A DNA stretch of 64,000 nucleotides, taken from positions 1 to 64,000 of the forward strand of contig NZ_JACNEP010000004.1 in assembly GCF_014270035.1 (NCBI RefSeq). Direction: 5' to 3'. The DNA is from Neptunicella marina. Its GTDB lineage: Bacteria > Pseudomonadota > Gammaproteobacteria > Enterobacterales > Alteromonadaceae. Below are positions 36,089-45,356 of this stretch, in pieces. The notes beneath the pieces are model-generated. The model was not told the DNA's origin and made no database searches. It saw nothing but the letters and a program-made list of their open reading frames with translations. Each line of letters starts with the position of its first letter. The stretch's first letter is position 1. The translations under genes were made by a program, and so were the position numbers.

Positions 36089-38362
36089 ATGAAAGTAAAA
36101 CAATATCTGTGCCGGTTGGTGGCGGTGGGGGTCAGTTTATTGCCCATAAGTGTTATGGCTGAACAGGTGAGTTTGCAACTGGCTGAGCAAACACTGCAGG
36201 TTGATACTGATCACGGGTTAAAGATTACGCTGTCACATGCCAGTCAGGTCAAAATGGCACTGGAAGATGTTCAGTTTAACTATCAAAGTGCGTTGAACTG
36301 GAAAATTAAACGTCAGGCTAAAAATGAGATTGTTTTGCAAGCGAGCTTTAAGCCGGGGGTTGAATTTTATCGCACTGTTAACGACAACCAACCACGTCAG
36401 GCCATACTGACCATCAGTAAAGTTGATGGCGGTTTCCGTTTTTATTCAGCGCCGGACTGGGGTCGTCAGGTAAAACTAAAACTAAAAGACTTAGGTTCGC
36501 ATATTTTTGGTCTGACCGAGGGCTTACAGCCGGATAACCGTTTGTCGCCGGATTTGCGCAATGCCACTGTGCATGTGGATGTGAACGCAGAAGAAGCCTC
36601 GATTCATGAAAATTATGCATCGGCACATTCTGCCTTTTTTATGAGCAGTCTGGGGTATGGCGCTTTCTTTGATACCTTTGCGCGCGGCACCTATGATATT
36701 GCAATCAATGGTTATCACACCATTCAGCATGACAGTAAAACCCTCGACTGGTACGTGTTTCCGGGAAAAAACGGCGCGCAAATTCATAAAGCCTACTTTG
36801 CGCTAATCGGTGCGCCCAAAGCGGTTCCTGCCTGGGGACTTGGTCCTGTTGGCTGGCGAGACCAGAATGACGGTGGTGCGGCAGAAATGCTTGATGACAT
36901 CGCCAAAATGAGCGAGCGCCAGATGCCTTTTACCGCCTGGTTTGTTGACAGACCTTACAGTGATGGCACCCATGGCTGGTCACAAATGAACTTCTCACCG
37001 CTGTTTGCTGATCCTGCAAAATGGATTAATACCATGCGTGAGCAATATGGTCTGGAATTTATGACCTGGACCACACCTGCCTTTTTTGGTGCCACGCCAT
37101 TTGCTAAACATCTGGACGGCGACTTTAGTTATATCGATGTGTCTGATGCACAGTCACAACAAGCTTTTAAACAAGCTCTGGTTGATAAACAACTGCAGTT
37201 TGGGGTTAAGGGCCACAAAATCGATCGTGCGGATGAAGCTTTTCCGGTGTCAGAAAAATGGGCCGACGAGTCAGTATTGCCGGCTTATCGCCGTAATTTA
37301 TATACCTACCTGATGACAAAAATGCATGATGAAGCTTTACGCAGCGTATGGGGTGATGATCAAATTACCTTCACCCGTTCTGCTATTCATCGAAGCCAGC
37401 CATATTTGAGTGCTATCTGGGCGGGCGATCCGCGTACTAGCTGGGATGGATTACAGGCCAACTTTGCCAATGCGGCACGCAGCAGTTTTATGGGTTTCCC
37501 GGTATGGGGAACGGATGTTGGCGGTTATCAGGGCGAAGGTTATATCCCGCAAGATCTCTATTTACGCTGGATGCAAGCTGGCAGCATGACCGGATTATTT
37601 GAAATAAAACTCGATGGGGCTGGTGGTGATGGTCGTGACCGTATGCCATGGCAATACGATGACAATTTCCAGAAACAGTTTAAGCATATTCTGGATGATC
37701 GTATGGCGCTGGTACCCTATTTATATTCGCTGGTGCATACCAGTGCTCAAACCGGCACTGTGATGCAGCCGCTGGCTTACCGTCATCTGGATGATAAAAA
37801 TACCTATCAGATCTGGGATGAGTTTTATGTTGGGGACGCGATTTTAGTGGCGCCGGTGTTTACCCCTGAAAACCAGCGTAGTGTGTATTTGCCCGAGGGA
37901 AACTGGCGTGACTTTGATGATCCTGCTGTTCGTTACCAGGGTGGTAAACGCTACGACTTAAAGGTTCCTCTGGTTAAGTTACCGCGTTTTGTGAAAGCCA
38001 ATAGTCTGTTTGTCAGCGGTAATCTGTATCACGGCAGTGATAAAATCTGGCGTGCCGATGAACAACCAACATTAACCATTCACGCTTTTCCTGCTGTGAA
38101 ACAAGGCGAAACTCAGTTTCAGTATGTGGATTTAATCGATAATAAACACAAAACCATTAGCCTGAAACGCGATGCAAAACAACTGGTGGTTAACAGTCCT
38201 GCGGTGGATTACGCCAGAGTATTTGAAGTTGTCACGGACACGGCACCCAAAACCGTTGTTTTAAATGGCAAGGTCGTTGATTTCAGTTTCAAGCAGCAAC
38301 AAAACCTGTTGCTTGTAACATCGGATAGTCAGGACGATCTGAGGTTGCAGGTTACCTTCTAA
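36089..38362 (+). CDS. Secreted GH31 family glycoside hydrolase
   Basis: A 757-aa protein with a signal peptide (LCRLVAVGVSLLPISVMA, cleavage before EQ). The N-terminal beta-sandwich, GH31 TIM barrel and C-terminal beta domains are recognisable. The nucleophile Asp is in VKGHKIDRADE and the acid/base Asp in SAIWAGDPRTSW. Family members cleave alpha-glucosides, alpha-xylosides or sulfoquinovosides; the specificity here cannot be decided. It is the last gene of the rhamnose plus-strand arm, 85 bp after the kinase, so it may release sugars from a rhamnose-containing polysaccharide. The ATG at 36089 is chosen because GGAAG precedes it and it starts the signal peptide. Confidence 0.88.
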   Translation: MKVKQYLCRLVAVGVSLLPISVMAEQVSLQLAEQTLQVDTDHGLKITLSHASQVKMALEDVQFNYQSALNWKIKRQAKNEIVLQASFKPGVEFYRTVNDNQPRQAILTISKVDGGFRFYSAPDWGRQVKLKLKDLGSHIFGLTEGLQPDNRLSPDLRNATVHVDVNAEEASIHENYASAHSAFFMSSLGYGAFFDTFARGTYDIAINGYHTIQHDSKTLDWYVFPGKNGAQIHKAYFALIGAPKAVPAWGLGPVGWRDQNDGGAAEMLDDIAKMSERQMPFTAWFVDRPYSDGTHGWSQMNFSPLFADPAKWINTMREQYGLEFMTWTTPAFFGATPFAKHLDGDFSYIDVSDAQSQQAFKQALVDKQLQFGVKGHKIDRADEAFPVSEKWADESVLPAYRRNLYTYLMTKMHDEALRSVWGDDQITFTRSAIHRSQPYLSAIWAGDPRTSWDGLQANFANAARSSFMGFPVWGTDVGGYQGEGYIPQDLYLRWMQAGSMTGLFEIKLDGAGGDGRDRMPWQYDDNFQKQFKHILDDRMALVPYLYSLVHTSAQTGTVMQPLAYRHLDDKNTYQIWDEFYVGDAILVAPVFTPENQRSVYLPEGNWRDFDDPAVRYQGGKRYDLKVPLVKLPRFVKANSLFVSGNLYHGSDKIWRADEQPTLTIHAFPAVKQGETQFQYVDLIDNKHKTISLKRDAKQLVVNSPAVDYARVFEVVTDTAPKTVVLNGKVVDFSFKQQQNLLLVTSDSQDDLRLQVTF

Positions 38363-38503
38363 AATCTAATGCAGTGCCAGCCAAACCATTTACAGGCTGG
38401 TGCTGCATGCCTTTCGTGTTTTTCTGATCTCAATCAAGTTGCCTTGGCATGCCGACTGGCATAGTCTGATCACCAATGGATTTGTTCAATAAAAGGTGAG
38501 CTT

Positions 38504-40345
38504 GTGTATACCGCCCTGCCAAACCGCCCCGACTGGGCATCAATGCTGAAATCCGGCAACCGCATCTTTTTAGGCTCTAATGCTGCGGTGCCCAATGGAT
38601 TAATTGATGATCTGATTAAGCACAGTAAAGACTTGCATGATATTGAAGTGGTGCACATTAATACCGTATCAGACAGTCGCTGGGTGGAACCGCAATACAG
38701 TGACCTATTTAAGGTAAATACCTTTTTTATCAATGGCGACAAAATGCGTCAGGCGGTGGCGCAAGGCCGGGCTGATTATACGCCCTGTTTTTTATCTGAG
38801 GTGCCGTCGTTATTTGAACAGGATGTGATGCCCATCGATGTAGCGCTGGTGATGGTAGGACCGCCCGATGAATATGGTTATTGCTCGCTAGGCGTTGCGG
38901 TGGATGTGGTCTTTGCTGCCATTCGTAAAGCCAGATATGTGGTGGCGCAGATTAATCCTAATATGCCACGCACCAGTGGTCATTCCTTTGTGCATGTCAG
39001 TGATTTTCACGCCTGTATTGAGCAGCCACAAACCTTACCGGAAATACCCAGCTTTGAGCTGGATAAAAAAACCGAACGTATTGGCCAGTATGTTTCTATG
39101 TTGGTGGAAGATGGCAGTACTATCCAACTTGGTATAGGCAAAATACCTAATGCAGTGCTGCGTTATTTGCAAAATCACAAAGATTTAGGTGTGCACAGCG
39201 AATTAATTACCGATGGCATTATTGAGCTGATTTCCAAAGGCGTCATCAATAATCGCAGCAAAACCTTTCATCCCGGTAAAGTGGTCACCAGTTTTTGTCT
39301 TGGTAGCCAGGCCTTATACGACTTTGTGCATAATAATCCGCATGTGGAATTTTATCCGGTGGATTATGTTAACTCGCCGGCAAACATTGCACGTAACCAC
39401 AATATGGTGGCGATCAACAGCGCGTTGGAAGTGGATTTAACCGGACAGGTGGTGTCCGACTCGCTCGGTTACCAGTTTTACAGTGGCATTGGTGGGCAGG
39501 TTGATTTTATTCGTGGCGCGGCGATGTCCAAAGGTGGTAAACCGATTATCGCTATGCCTTCAACCGCACAAAACGGCACGGTATCGCGCATTGTGCCCAC
39601 TATTACCGAAGGCAGTGGAGTGGTCACCTCGCGTGGTCACGTACATTATGTGGTGACTGAATTTGGTGTCGCTTCGTTAAAAGGCCGCAGTATTCGTGAA
39701 CGCGCACTGGAGCTCATTCGCATCGCGCACCCCGATTTCCGGCCGCAGCTATTAGAAGCGGTGCGTAACCATTACTGGGTGCCTAACTATCAAAAAAACT
39801 TTCCACGTGAAGTGCCGGAATTAGGTTCTATTAATGTTAAACCGCTGCGCATAGACGGCGAAGAATACGATTTGCGTCCGCTCAATCCGGCTGATGAGCG
39901 ACGCTTGCAGGAATTCTTTTATTCACATACCAAAGAAACCCTGTTTTATCGTTACAACCATTACCCGACGCAAATGACACGTGAAAAATCCTGTGAACTA
40001 GTGAGCGTGGATCAAAGCCGCGATCTGGCTTTGTGTATCGTTAAACAAAAAGGCTCGGTATCACAAATTAAAGCGGTAGGGCGTTATTACCTCAATACCG
40101 ATGAAAAAAGCTGTGAAGTGGCGTTTGTCACCCGCGAGCAATTTCATGGTAAAGGCATGGCATCGCAGTTGCTGCGTGAGATTATTCATATCGCCAAACA
40201 GCGTGGGCTGGAGCGCATGTATGCCTGTGTGCGGCAGGATAATAAAAGCATGTTAAAGGTGTTTGAAAATGCCGGTTTTGTTCGCCAGCCGATTGACGAA
40301 CCGGGTGAACTAACACTCATTTTGAATTTGGAGGAAAAATCATGA
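38504..40345 (+). CDS. Acetyl-CoA hydrolase/transferase fused to a GNAT acetyltransferase
   Basis: A 613-aa fusion. Residues about 1-430 form an acetyl-CoA hydrolase/CoA-transferase of the propionyl/4-hydroxybutyrate transferase type (IQLGIGKIPNAV, TDGIIELISKGVI, SGIGGQVDFIRGA, TEFGVASLKGRSIRERA). Residues about 445-613 form a GNAT N-acetyltransferase (VAFVTREQFHGKGMASQLLREI with the acetyl-CoA loop, and KSMLKVFENAGF). The enzyme could couple acetyl-CoA level to acetylation of a protein or small molecule. The start is GTG behind AAGGTGAG. Its stop overlaps the deacetylase start by 4 bp (ATGA), so the two are co-translated. Confidence 0.9.
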   Translation: MYTALPNRPDWASMLKSGNRIFLGSNAAVPNGLIDDLIKHSKDLHDIEVVHINTVSDSRWVEPQYSDLFKVNTFFINGDKMRQAVAQGRADYTPCFLSEVPSLFEQDVMPIDVALVMVGPPDEYGYCSLGVAVDVVFAAIRKARYVVAQINPNMPRTSGHSFVHVSDFHACIEQPQTLPEIPSFELDKKTERIGQYVSMLVEDGSTIQLGIGKIPNAVLRYLQNHKDLGVHSELITDGIIELISKGVINNRSKTFHPGKVVTSFCLGSQALYDFVHNNPHVEFYPVDYVNSPANIARNHNMVAINSALEVDLTGQVVSDSLGYQFYSGIGGQVDFIRGAAMSKGGKPIIAMPSTAQNGTVSRIVPTITEGSGVVTSRGHVHYVVTEFGVASLKGRSIRERALELIRIAHPDFRPQLLEAVRNHYWVPNYQKNFPREVPELGSINVKPLRIDGEEYDLRPLNPADERRLQEFFYSHTKETLFYRYNHYPTQMTREKSCELVSVDQSRDLALCIVKQKGSVSQIKAVGRYYLNTDEKSCEVAFVTREQFHGKGMASQLLREIIHIAKQRGLERMYACVRQDNKSMLKVFENAGFVRQPIDEPGELTLILNLEEKS

Positions 40346-41259
40346 GTCTGGTGTTTATCAGCCACCCCAATTGCGCCTTGCACGATGTGGGTAATGAACA
40401 TCCTGAATCGCCGGAGCGGCTGGATGCAATCAACGACAGGCTGATTACCTCGGGGCTGGATTTTTCACTGCAAAAACTCACTGCAGAGCCGGCACAAAAG
40501 GAACATTTATATCGCGTGCACAGCAAAGACTACGTGGATGAGATTTTCGATAAAACCCCGGAACACGGCATGATCCATCTGGACGACGATACCCAGATGA
40601 TGCCACGAAGCCTGGATGCAGCGCTGTATGCTGCCGGTGCCAATATTATGGCCGTGGATAAAGTGATGAGCGGTGAGGCCAAACAAGCCTTTTGTGCGGT
40701 GCGCCCGCCCGGGCATCATGCCGAGCGCGATAAAGCTATGGGCTTTTGTATTTTTAATAATGTGGCGGTAGCGGCAGCACATGCGATGGCGCAATACGGA
40801 TTAAAAAGGGTGGCGATTATCGATTTTGATGTGCACCACGGTAATGGTACTGAAAACATCTTTTTTAATGATGAGCGGGTGTTGTTTTGTTCATCCTATC
40901 AATACCCGTTTTACCCCTTTGAAGTCGGGGCGGGCAATGCCCATATTCTGAATTTACCCCTGCCGGCTGGCACCGATGGCGACGGCTGGCAGCAGGCGGT
41001 AACCGATAGCTGGCTGGAAAAAATCGACAATTTTGCGCCTGAGCTGATTTTATTTTCAGCCGGTTTTGATGCGCATTATGAAGATGATATGGCGCATTTC
41101 AAACTGGTGGAAACCGATTATCACTGGATAACTACTGAAATGAAAAGAATCGCTGATAAACACTGCTATGGTCGCATGATATCGACTTTAGAAGGGGGTT
41201 ACAGCTTAAGTGCGCTGGGGCGCAGCGTGGCAGTGCATATTAAGGCGATGATGGATTAG
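40342..41259 (+). CDS. Histone-deacetylase superfamily protein (AcuC/acetylpolyamine amidohydrolase type)
   Basis: A 305-aa zinc-dependent deacetylase. Visible motifs are the tandem active-site histidines in RPPGHHAERDKAMGFC, zinc ligands in VAIIDFDVHHGNGT (Asp and His) and FSAGFDAHYEDDM (Asp), and LEGGYSL. It probably removes acetyl groups from lysines or polyamines. It is translationally coupled to the upstream CoA-transferase/GNAT fusion, placing an acetyl donor/acetyltransferase and a deacetylase in one operon. This resembles the logic of the Bacillus acuABC operon. Confidence 0.94.
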   Translation: MSLVFISHPNCALHDVGNEHPESPERLDAINDRLITSGLDFSLQKLTAEPAQKEHLYRVHSKDYVDEIFDKTPEHGMIHLDDDTQMMPRSLDAALYAAGANIMAVDKVMSGEAKQAFCAVRPPGHHAERDKAMGFCIFNNVAVAAAHAMAQYGLKRVAIIDFDVHHGNGTENIFFNDERVLFCSSYQYPFYPFEVGAGNAHILNLPLPAGTDGDGWQQAVTDSWLEKIDNFAPELILFSAGFDAHYEDDMAHFKLVETDYHWITTEMKRIADKHCYGRMISTLEGGYSLSALGRSVAVHIKAMMD

Positions 41260-41326
41260 CACCCGTTATGGCCATATTTAAAGTGTCGTCCATGACACTC
41301 ATTCATAGTGTGCGTGGATTTGTAGC

Positions 41327-42766
41327 TTACTTCACAACCTCTTTTAGCCTGGCGATTTTATCTGTATAGCGGTGTTTATTGGACGTCAGGCTATGCGCTT
41401 TAATCAAATTGTTAAGCGCGAGTCGATTGTCACCATTGGCAAGATAGGCATCCGCTAAACTGTCGTAAACATTTTCGCTATCTGGATGGTCTTGTGTATT
41501 TAATTTAAAAAAGGCGATTGCCGCCTGATTGGCATCGATTGCCAGTAATTGATAACCGAAGCGATTTAACCCAGATTCACTAAAAGCGTTATTTAACTGC
41601 TGCTGTTGTTTGTACCAGGCAAGCGCATTATCAATCCCTTTTTCATCAATTGTTTTATACAGGCGCTGGGTAAATCTGAGTTTTGGTTGTTGAGCGGGTT
41701 TGTTATTCATCAGCCTGATAATGTTATTACTCATGGCTGTCATCGGGCCGGGGCCGGTATTGTTTAAAAGCACGATAAGTAAATTGTCTTCAGGAATGCG
41801 GGTAATACTGGCATTAAACCCTTGAATACCGCCCGTATGGTGTAATTTTGTCAGGGCTTTACCAAACTCACTTGCCTTAAGTTTATCAACCTCCCAACCG
41901 GCGGCGTAGTTTTTGTGGGGGGTAACCTGATACAGCACCTCACTAAATGGTTTAGATAACAGCGTATGATGAGTAAGTGCCTGCTCCCAAAGGAGCAAAT
42001 CTTGTGCTGTCGAATAAATACTGCCCGCAGAATAGGGAACCGACATATCAATATATGCAGCAGGTTTAACGCCATTTAACGTGCGTTGGTAACCATATAC
42101 CCGCTTGTTAACCAGCTTGGTTTGATCATTAAATCCACTATGATGCATGCCTGCCGGAGTGAATATTTGCGCACTTAGTGCTTGTTCGTAAGATAACTTA
42201 GTCACATGTTCGATAATGCTACCCAAAATCGTGTATCCAGCATTGCTGTAGTTAAACTGTGTTCCTGGTTTGAACAACAAATCTTCGCTACAAAACTTTG
42301 CGATAAATTCATCCGGAGAATAGGGATTGTATGTTTCGACCTGACGATAATCCTTAAGATGGAAAAAGTTACCTAAGCCGGAAGTATGATTGAGCAGTTG
42401 GCGAATGGTTATTTGAGTGCCTGTGTCATGGCGGTAATTTGGGAGATAATCACTTATTTTGCCATCCAGTTTAATTTTCCCTTTTTCAACCAGTTGCATT
42501 ATCAGCATGGCGGTAAATTGCTTAGTTAGTGATGCGATTCTGAATACGCCGTCTGGCTGATGATCAATGTGCCATTCAAAATTGGCTTGGCCATACCCCT
42601 TATTCAGAATGATCTGGCCGTTTTGCGCAACCAATGCGACGCCATTAAATTGCTGTAACTGATGATACTGGTTTAACAGAAGATCAATTTTTTGAGATTT
42701 ATTCACCTCTTGTGCTGTTAGCGAGCAAGACACAATCAGTAAAAATAAGGTGGAGAGTAAACGCAT
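41327..42766 (-). CDS. Serine hydrolase, class C beta-lactamase-like, with C-terminal TPR-like tail
   Basis: A 479-aa exported protein with signal peptide (LLSTLFLLIVSCSLTA, cleavage before QE; the Cys could make it a lipoprotein). The beta-lactamase/DD-peptidase domain (about 25-350) has the catalytic SxxK as SLTK (in RIASLTKQFTAM), the YxN motif as YSN (YSNAGYTILG) and HTG (LHHTGGIQGF). The C-terminal 120 residues are helical, with a tetratricopeptide-like repeat (NVYDSLADAYLANGDNRLALNNL). It may be a periplasmic esterase or peptidase rather than a true beta-lactamase. It is divergent from a CadC-like regulator across 135 bp. Confidence 0.9.
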   Translation of the reverse strand: MRLLSTLFLLIVSCSLTAQEVNKSQKIDLLLNQYHQLQQFNGVALVAQNGQIILNKGYGQANFEWHIDHQPDGVFRIASLTKQFTAMLIMQLVEKGKIKLDGKISDYLPNYRHDTGTQITIRQLLNHTSGLGNFFHLKDYRQVETYNPYSPDEFIAKFCSEDLLFKPGTQFNYSNAGYTILGSIIEHVTKLSYEQALSAQIFTPAGMHHSGFNDQTKLVNKRVYGYQRTLNGVKPAAYIDMSVPYSAGSIYSTAQDLLLWEQALTHHTLLSKPFSEVLYQVTPHKNYAAGWEVDKLKASEFGKALTKLHHTGGIQGFNASITRIPEDNLLIVLLNNTGPGPMTAMSNNIIRLMNNKPAQQPKLRFTQRLYKTIDEKGIDNALAWYKQQQQLNNAFSESGLNRFGYQLLAIDANQAAIAFFKLNTQDHPDSENVYDSLADAYLANGDNRLALNNLIKAHSLTSNKHRYTDKIARLKEVVK

Positions 42767-42901
42767 AATATTCCTTGAAGTTTCAAAACTGTATTCAAGC
42801 TAACCTGCGCTCGACAAAAAACTAAGTGACGTACAGTGACTTTTAGTGACAGTGAAAAATTATCTAATTAATATAAAGACTTATGTGAATGTAGGATTGT
42901 T

Positions 42902-44455
42902 ATGGCGTGTTATAAAATTGGTGATTTTTTGCTGCTTGATTCAACTCGGCGCAAGTTATTTAGACAAAATACAGAACTTGAGCTGCCCGAATTATCCTTT
43001 CGATTTTTAGTTTGTTTAGCCGAAAATGCCCCTAATGTTGTTGCGCATAACGTATTACTTGAACAAGTTTGGCAAGGTAAAGTTGTATCAGAAGATACCA
43101 TCAAAAAGCGTGTTTCCCGACTTAGGGATGTTATTCAGGGGGCTGACAACCAGGCCCTGATTATTGCGGAACGAGGGCTCGGTTACCGGTTAAATAGCAG
43201 TGTTGTCGAAACGACAACACCCATTGTCCCTCTTAAAAATATCACAGGTTTTAATAGTCGAATTGCATACGCTATTTTGGCATTGAGCATATGTTCACTG
43301 CTGGCATGGCTTGTATTCAAACAAGATAAACCTGACATCCAACAAGCAAACAAACATTATTCTGCACATCATCAAACACCAGAACAAATTGCCGATGCAG
43401 TAAGCCAATATTTGGATGTGACTGACCAAAGCCAATTAGTTAATGCCAGTGACGAATTAAACAAGCTACTTGCATTATATCCAACTAATATTGCTCTGCT
43501 TTGTGTGTTAAGTCAGACCTACCAAACCCAATATCAGCTGTTTAATGCCGACCGTTTTAAATTAGAGCAAGCAGTAAACCTGGCAAAAAAAGCGATAAAG
43601 GAAAAACCTGCTGAAGCCTGGGGTTACCTGACACTTGCCAATGCACAAATACTATCCGGGCAAGCTAAAGTCGCCGTTGATAATGCGCAGCGCAGCATTG
43701 AATTAGCACCAGACTGGGTGAATGGATATGTCTCACAGGCCAGAGCCTATCGTTTGCTTGGGCAAACCGAAAAGGCCTGGCAAAGCATTAGTTATGTGTA
43801 CGATATGCAACCCGATAATTTTTCGCTGAAGTTAGAACGAGCAAGAGTGTTAACCGCTAAAAATATGTTTAGTTGGGCCGCACAAAGCTTGCAAGAATTA
43901 AATGACGAACAAGCAGACCAGCCTTATGTGCAACTGGCTAGGGCGGAACTGCTTGTTGCAACAAAAGATTATGCCAATACACGTCCAATACTAGATAAGT
44001 TAAATGCCGATTATCCACACGCATTTCAGGTGAGTTTTTTAAACGCATTGTTGTTTGATATACAAGGACAACAACAGCAGGCTATCAGCCATTTTGCTGA
44101 TCTAACAAAAGCACCAAACCCTTATAGCACAATGGCGAAACTGTTTTTAATACTGAATGGTGCTGAATATGAATTGCCGGATGTGCAAAACACAGGTGAA
44201 TGGTCAATTAACCATGTTGAACAGGCACTATTCCAGCTTGCATCAGGTGATAACCAAGGTTTTTTGTCACAATTACAATCCGCGATTCAGCATGGTTTTA
44301 GCACTGAGTATTTGCTACAAGCAAAAAGTATCCAGCACATGTTGGAGGGCGCAAGCTCCAGCAATATCCAGCAAAGGTTTCAGCAAATTCAGCTTGAATT
44401 ACACAATATAAACCAGCGTAAAAGGGTAAAACGACTGCCTCTTTTAACGAGATAA
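42902..44455 (+). CDS. CadC/ToxR-like membrane transcriptional regulator with TPR sensor
   Basis: A 517-aa protein. An OmpR-type winged helix (about 5-98; LLEQVWQGKVVSEDTIKKRVSRLRDVI, ERGLGYRL) is followed by one membrane segment (about 119-138, AYAILALSICSLLAWLVF) and a C-terminal periplasmic region of tetratricopeptide-like repeats (about 175-420). This is the layout of one-component membrane-bound activators. It is divergent from the beta-lactamase-like gene, which is its most likely target. The signal is unknown. Confidence 0.88.
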   Translation: MACYKIGDFLLLDSTRRKLFRQNTELELPELSFRFLVCLAENAPNVVAHNVLLEQVWQGKVVSEDTIKKRVSRLRDVIQGADNQALIIAERGLGYRLNSSVVETTTPIVPLKNITGFNSRIAYAILALSICSLLAWLVFKQDKPDIQQANKHYSAHHQTPEQIADAVSQYLDVTDQSQLVNASDELNKLLALYPTNIALLCVLSQTYQTQYQLFNADRFKLEQAVNLAKKAIKEKPAEAWGYLTLANAQILSGQAKVAVDNAQRSIELAPDWVNGYVSQARAYRLLGQTEKAWQSISYVYDMQPDNFSLKLERARVLTAKNMFSWAAQSLQELNDEQADQPYVQLARAELLVATKDYANTRPILDKLNADYPHAFQVSFLNALLFDIQGQQQQAISHFADLTKAPNPYSTMAKLFLILNGAEYELPDVQNTGEWSINHVEQALFQLASGDNQGFLSQLQSAIQHGFSTEYLLQAKSIQHMLEGASSSNIQQRFQQIQLELHNINQRKRVKRLPLLTR

Positions 44456-44652
44456 TAAGTGTGTTTAATCGTAGTGAAGACGTTTGGGCTGTATTTTTTA
44501 GCGCGAGTTGCCATCTAATTGAATATCTCGTCTAAGCCCCCATATAGCAAGAATCAAATAACAATTTGGGTTTGTTATTTCACTTAACAAAGCAAATGTC
44601 ATTTCCACATTCCAGTTTCATTATACTGCTGGACAACCGATAAAAGACTGAT

Positions 44653-45264
44653 ATGACAGATAAAATCCTGCACGATTTTTTAATTATATGGGCAACCATC
44701 GATCCTATTGGCACCATGGCGTTGTTTGCCGCGTTGACGGCGAATTTGTCTGCGAAGGAATTAAAGAAAACAGCTTATAAAACCATTTTATATGCAGGTT
44801 TGATACTCATCGGTTCCATTGTTGTTGGTCAGTTATTGCTGGGGGCGATGGGTATTAGTTTGTTGTCGTTTCAGGTTGCTGGTGGGGTTATTTTATTCCT
44901 GTTTGGTCTGCAGATGATCTTTTCTAATAATATCTCAGACGAGACCGGAGAACCGCGGCATGATATTGCGGTGTTTCCATTGGCAATTCCTGCTACTGCA
45001 TCACCAGGTGCAATTCTGGCGGTGATTTTAATCACCGATAACCACACTTATTCTATTGTGGAGCAGGCTATTACCACTGCAACCATGTTATCCGTGTTGT
45101 TGATTACCTTGCTTCTATTACTATTCTCAGGTCGTATTATTCGGTTAATTGGGCTGGGTGGCGCTTCCTTACTAACCAGATTAATGGGTATGATCCTCGC
45201 GGCCTTGTCGGTTGAGTTTATTATGGAAGCGCTAGGTGTTAGCAAGTGGGTGACTACTATATAG
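44653..45264 (+). CDS. MarC/YchE family integral membrane protein
   Basis: A 203-aa protein with six predicted membrane segments and the family blocks ATIDPIGTMALFAALT near the N-terminus, FQVAGGVILFLFGLQM in the middle, and FPLAIPATASPGAI. The family's function is not established; the old multiple-antibiotic-resistance link of MarC is not supported. It stands alone, with 197 bp upstream holding nothing recognisable. A hairpin follows the stop. Confidence 0.9.
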   Translation: MTDKILHDFLIIWATIDPIGTMALFAALTANLSAKELKKTAYKTILYAGLILIGSIVVGQLLLGAMGISLLSFQVAGGVILFLFGLQMIFSNNISDETGEPRHDIAVFPLAIPATASPGAILAVILITDNHTYSIVEQAITTATMLSVLLITLLLLLFSGRIIRLIGLGGASLLTRLMGMILAALSVEFIMEALGVSKWVTTI

Positions 45265-45308
45265 AAACATACCGGCACGGTGGCTTGAGCTAAAGGTATC
45301 GTTAGTTG

Positions 45309-45331
45309 AAGGGACAGATAACCTGTCCCTT
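45309..45331. terminator. Hairpin between the marC-like gene and the MFS pseudogene
   Basis: A perfect 9-bp stem AAGGGACAG / CTGTCCCTT has a 5-nt loop ATAAC, 44 bp after the marC-like stop and 26 bp from the convergent MFS fragment stop. No strong T-run follows, so it may be a weak bidirectional terminator. Confidence 0.6.
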
Positions 45332-45356
45332 ATTCCCTGCATATTTAACAGACTGA

